Below are positions 6,152 through 7,552 of a DNA stretch of 7,552 nt, one piece after another. This DNA is from DASSZN01 sp035702805 (GTDB lineage: Bacteria > Chloroflexota > Chloroflexia > Thermomicrobiales > Thermomicrobiaceae): NCBI GenBank assembly GCA_035702805.1, contig DASSZN010000170.1:1-7552 (forward strand). The letters run 5' to 3'. The position numbers were made by a program, and so were the translations under genes. The number at the start of each line of letters is the position of its first letter. The first letter of the stretch is position 1. A model generated the notes under the pieces. The model saw only the letters and a list, made by a program, of their open reading frames with translations. It ran no database searches and was not told the DNA's origin.

Positions 6152-7552
6152 TCAGCCGCGGGGCACGCCGACCGCCATCCCCTCGAGGTACGGGTAGTCG
6201 GCGCCGTGGCGGATGCCCCGCGCGTCGACGAAGACGGCCGCCGGCCGGGCGAAGTAGCCGCGGTAGCCGGTCGCCGCCCCGCCCGCGCCGATGAACTCGT
6301 GCACCGGCTCGACCCGGTGGCCACGCTCGCGGAGCCCCGCGATCACGGTCGGGTCGAGCCGGTCGTCCGCCACCACGTGGCCCTGCGACAGGTCGATGCG
6401 CGGCGCCGAGACCGCCGGCTGCACCGGCATGCCGTACACCAGCGTGTTCAGCACGACCTGGCTCACCGCGTTGGTGATGCGCCGCGCGCCCGGCGCGCCG
6501 ACGACCAGCACGGCCCGGCCGTCGCGCTCGACGATGAGCGGGGTCATGTTGGTCACCGGCCGCTTGCCCGGCGCCACGCTGTTGGGCCGGCCCGGCGCCG
6601 GGTCGAACCACTGGGCGGCGCAGTTCATGACCACGCCGGTGGTGCCGGCGACGCCGAGCCCGCTCAGCCCGCCGATCAGCGTGTGCGTCAGCGAGGCCGC
6701 GTTCCCCTCGGCGTCCACCACCGAGACGTGGGTCGTCCCGCCGCCACCGCCCGCCATGCCGGTCGGCGCCACGCCGACGTCGCCCGGCTTCACCGCCGCC
6801 ATCGCCCGCTCGGGGTCGATCTCGGCCCGTCGCCGGGCCAGGTACGCGTCCGAGAGCAGCACGTCCACCGGCACGTCGACGAAGGCCGGGTCGCCGAGGT
6901 AGGCGTCGCGGTCGGCGAAGGCCAGCCGGTAGGCCTCGGCCAGCGCGTGTAGCGCCTCGACGCTGTTGTGCCCCATCCCCGCCAGGTCGAAGTCCTCCAG
7001 CAGCCGCAGTCCCTGGACGGTCAGCAGGCCGGGGCAGGGCAGCGGCCCGGTCAACAGCGTGTAATCGTGGAAGGGCGCGCGCAGCGCGTCGACGACGTCC
7101 GGCGCGTAGGCCGCCATGTCCGCCATCTCCAGCAGCCCGCCGCGTGCCTGGACGAAGTCGACGATCTCGCGGGCGACCGGCCCGGTGTAGAACGCCTCGG
7201 GTCCCTCCTTCGCGATCGCCCGCAGCGTGGCGGCCAGTTCCAGCTGGCGCACCACACTCGCGCCGTGGGCGATGCCCGGGTCGCCGTCGACCAGGAAGAC
7301 CTCGGCCGACTTGGGGTTAGCGCGCAGGCCGTTCAGTTCCTGCAGCAGCCGCAGCCCGAGGATCCAGTTGAGGGGCATCCCCTCCTCGGCGACCGCGATG
7401 GCCGGGGACAGCGCCCGCTCCAGGCCGAGCCGCCCGAAGCGCTCGACGGCGGTCGCCAGCCCGGCGACCGAGCCGGGGACCATGGCGGCCAGCCCCCCGG
7501 AGAAGGCGACGGTCGTGCGGGAGCGGTGCGCCTCGGCCGTCATCCTCGCCGG
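6152..7552 (-). CDS. ggt: Gamma-glutamyltransferase-family Ntn hydrolase, 5' end outside window
   Basis: The reading frame is open to the window edge. The ATG at 7543 is internal, because the family's N-terminal block (the DAAVAAA and Gly-rich region, roughly 70-110 residues) is missing. Visible parts include SGGLAAMVPGSVAGL near the left end, the autoprocessing site GGTTHVSVVDAEGN with its predicted nucleophile Thr (codon 6734-6736, first Thr of TTH), the lid-like WFDPAPGRPNSVAPGKRP, and the C-terminal GAPGARRITNAV and PAVSAPRI blocks. The precursor cuts itself before that Thr into large and small subunits, then hydrolyses or transfers gamma-glutamyl (or in relatives, other acyl) groups. Classical GGTs have an N-E/R-M-D-D-F substrate loop and a Ser-Ser pair. 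Here these places read NCAAQWF and TN, as in a variant group, so glutathione may not be the substrate. A signal peptide cannot be judged. It converges on the exporter gene with a 35-base gap in which I see no strong terminator. Confidence 0.88.
   Translation of the reverse strand, partial: PARMTAEAHRSRTTVAFSGGLAAMVPGSVAGLATAVERFGRLGLERALSPAIAVAEEGMPLNWILGLRLLQELNGLRANPKSAEVFLVDGDPGIAHGASVVRQLELAATLRAIAKEGPEAFYTGPVAREIVDFVQARGGLLEMADMAAYAPDVVDALRAPFHDYTLLTGPLPCPGLLTVQGLRLLEDFDLAGMGHNSVEALHALAEAYRLAFADRDAYLGDPAFVDVPVDVLLSDAYLARRRAEIDPERAMAAVKPGDVGVAPTGMAGGGGGTTHVSVVDAEGNAASLTHTLIGGLSGLGVAGTTGVVMNCAAQWFDPAPGRPNSVAPGKRPVTNMTPLIVERDGRAVLVVGAPGARRITNAVSQVVLNTLVYGMPVQPAVSAPRIDLSQGHVVADDRLDPTVIAGLRERGHRVEPVHEFIGAGGAATGYRGYFARPAAVFVDARGIRHGADYPYLEGMAVGVPRG

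Noticed and set aside
4362..6611. 749-residue open frame on the minus strand over the exporter gene
   Set aside because: Composition dominated by Arg, Gly, Asp, Glu and Gln with no domain, and it overlaps two well-supported genes almost entirely.
5501..6952. 483-residue plus-strand open frame across the exporter and the gamma-glutamyltransferase gene
   Set aside because: Runs through two clear genes in wrong frames, with low-complexity Arg-rich sequence.
1..7552. CRISPR arrays, tRNA or rRNA genes, insertion-sequence ends
   Set aside because: Looked for repeats with spacers, cloverleaf-like segments and terminal inverted repeats with a transposase; none seen.

Overview
The window is very GC-rich DNA (third codon positions almost all G or C). 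It holds six protein genes, the last cut by the right edge, and no RNA gene, insertion sequence or CRISPR array that I can see. The gene set (an actinobacterial-type CysO/Mec/MoeZ sulfur system, a PadR/DHA2 efflux pair and a gamma-glutamyltransferase-family enzyme) fits a high-GC Actinomycetota or a Thermomicrobia-like Chloroflexota. I cannot decide between them from this sequence.

Left region (1-2123): a long hairpin leader precedes a two-gene plus-strand operon with a 4-base ATGA overlap. Gene 1 is a complete JAMM (M67) zinc peptidase resembling Mec, the enzyme that removes amino acids from sulfur-carrier proteins. Gene 2 joins three normally separate parts in one chain: a CysO-like ubiquitin-fold sulfur carrier, a MoeB/MoeZ-type adenylyltransferase and a C-terminal rhodanese. 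The carrier's Gly-Gly, which must be a free C-terminus to be activated, is buried inside the polypeptide at residues 95-96. The neighbouring peptidase is therefore a candidate for cutting the carrier free. This is the most interesting part of the window.

Middle (2159-3388, minus): a PLP-dependent enzyme of the Cys/Met metabolism (cystathionine gamma-synthase/lyase) family runs convergently into the sulfur operon. A strong GC stem-loop lies between the two stop codons. Its position suggests that the carrier-bound sulfur could feed amino-acid biosynthesis, but it is not in the operon.

Right (3389-6116, plus): an AT-rich promoter island carries three GATATA repeats at an exact 13-base spacing. 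It precedes a PadR-family repressor gene and, 52 bases on, a 14-helix DHA2-type MFS exporter. This looks like a self-contained repressor/pump module. The PadR protein has an odd Arg/Pro-rich N-terminal extension encoded over a pentanucleotide repeat.

Far right (6152-7552, minus): a gamma-glutamyltransferase-family Ntn hydrolase, convergent with the pump gene. Its N-terminal part lies beyond the window.
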